This document shows positions 27,105-27,605 of a stretch of 27,605 nt of DNA, piece after piece; the stretch's first letter is position 1; every line of letters begins with the position of its first letter. Below the pieces are notes generated by a model that did no database searches, had not been told where the DNA came from, and saw nothing but the letters and a program-made list of their open reading frames with translations. The position numbers and the translations under genes were made by a program. Location: positions 1 to 27,605 of IMG/VR virus record IMGVR_UViG_3300026077_000506. One strand, given 5' to 3'. The stretch comes from a virus.

Positions 27105-27605
27105 TAAAGGTATCCTTCTTCACATCCTGTTTAATACCACCAACAATGTAGGATTCTACTTCTGTTTCCTGTGGTGCCACTTGTAATCCTTTTGAGGATA
27201 TCCAATGCTCTGTCCAAGGTAATGGATTGTTTCTTGCTGCAATATCATAAACTGGTTTCAACCCAATCGATCTCATTCTGCGATTTGCTACCCACTCAAC
27301 ATACTGATGAAGTAATTTATCATTCAAACCAATCATACTTCCATCTTTAAATAGATACTCTGCCCATCTCTTCTCTTCGTTTACACAACGGTCAAACATA
27401 CTGTATGTCCATTGCTCTTCTTCTTTGATGATTTCCTTCATCATCGGATCATCACCTTTCTTCCAGTTGTTTATAATATTCTGAGTTATTGCCAAATGGA
27501 GATTCTCATCTCTTGCAATAAGCGATATGATTTTCGCAGATCCTTCCATGAGTTTAAGCTCACCAAAAGCAAAACTACAAGCGAAAGATACGTAAAAGCG
27601 GATAC
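27088..27605 (-). CDS. nrdB: Ribonucleotide reductase beta subunit, C-terminal part (runs off the window)
   Basis: The frame is open from the window edge to the TAG at 27088, about 171 residues. It reads FYVSFACSFAFGELKLMEG and LIARDENLHLAITQ; these hold the conserved Glu (FAFGE), Glu and His (ARDENLH) iron ligands of class Ia NrdB. The C-terminal tail FSGFKL is the type that docks on the NrdA subunit. The enzyme makes deoxyribonucleotides with a di-iron tyrosyl radical. The N-terminal part lies beyond the window, so an internal ATG at 27549 must not be taken as the start. Confidence 0.95.
   Translation of the reverse strand, partial: IRFYVSFACSFAFGELKLMEGSAKIISLIARDENLHLAITQNIINNWKKGDDPMMKEIIKEEEQWTYSMFDRCVNEEKRWAEYLFKDGSMIGLNDKLLHQYVEWVANRRMRSIGLKPVYDIAARNNPLPWTEHWISSKGLQVAPQETEVESYIVGGIKQDVKKDTFSGFKL

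Noticed and set aside
1-27605. CRISPR array, IS element, integrase or attachment site
   Set aside because: I saw no regularly spaced direct repeats, no transposase motifs and no integrase. Repeats seen are short promoter-type motifs.

Overview
The window looks like part of the genome of a T4-like cyanophage (a cyanomyovirus of marine Synechococcus or Prochlorococcus). The evidence is a tightly packed AT-rich gene array with many ATGA/TAATG overlaps, phage-type auxiliary metabolism genes (talC transaldolase, plastocyanin, plastoquinol terminal oxidase PTOX, PstS), phage nucleotide metabolism genes (NrdB, PyrE), a 2OG-Fe(II) oxygenase of the type common in these phages, and AT-rich motifs resembling T4 late promoters (TATAAATA, CATAAATA, CTAAATA). 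I saw no tRNA, rRNA, CRISPR array, integrase or IS element, and psbA, psbD and hli are absent from this stretch.

Layout (most genes on the minus strand, so read from right to left). 27605-22766: the 3' part of nrdB, a 2OG oxygenase, then a block of lysine-rich probable virion proteins. One of these starts with a peptide very like the T4 capsid-targeting sequence. 22769-22010: two tandem paralogous beta-sandwich-like proteins on the plus strand. 21955-19433: a GIY-YIG nuclease, several small conserved or membrane proteins, and pyrE. 19372-15451: a long coupled run with small membrane proteins, plastocyanin, PTOX, a lipoprotein, a staphylococcal-type nuclease and a proline-rich membrane protein. 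15454-13773: three consecutive exported proteins on the plus strand behind a late-type promoter, with a cysteine-rich reading frame overlapping the second. 13670-11455: talC, a small outer-membrane-barrel-like protein and pstS, separated by two hairpin terminators. 11429-9636: small unknown proteins. 9639-1: a surface-polysaccharide cassette.

The polysaccharide cassette centres on GDP-mannose. Gmd and GDP-fucose synthase give GDP-L-fucose. A third enzyme is a clear GDP-mannose 3,5-epimerase of the type known from plant ascorbate synthesis, which would give GDP-L-galactose or GDP-L-gulose. A stand-alone mannose-phosphate cupin, two further epimerases, three glycosyltransferases, two methyltransferases and the start of a GHMP sugar kinase complete it. 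The likely role is to alter host LPS or O-antigen, or to glycosylate virions.

The metabolic genes fit the usual cyanophage strategy: TalC feeds the pentose phosphate pathway, plastocyanin and PTOX redirect photosynthetic electrons, PstS captures phosphate, and NrdB and PyrE supply nucleotides. Sigma70-like promoters (for example TTGACT-N17-TATAAT) sit in front of several small-gene and metabolic runs. T4-late-like boxes sit in front of the structural and exported genes, so an early/late division can be read from the sequence.
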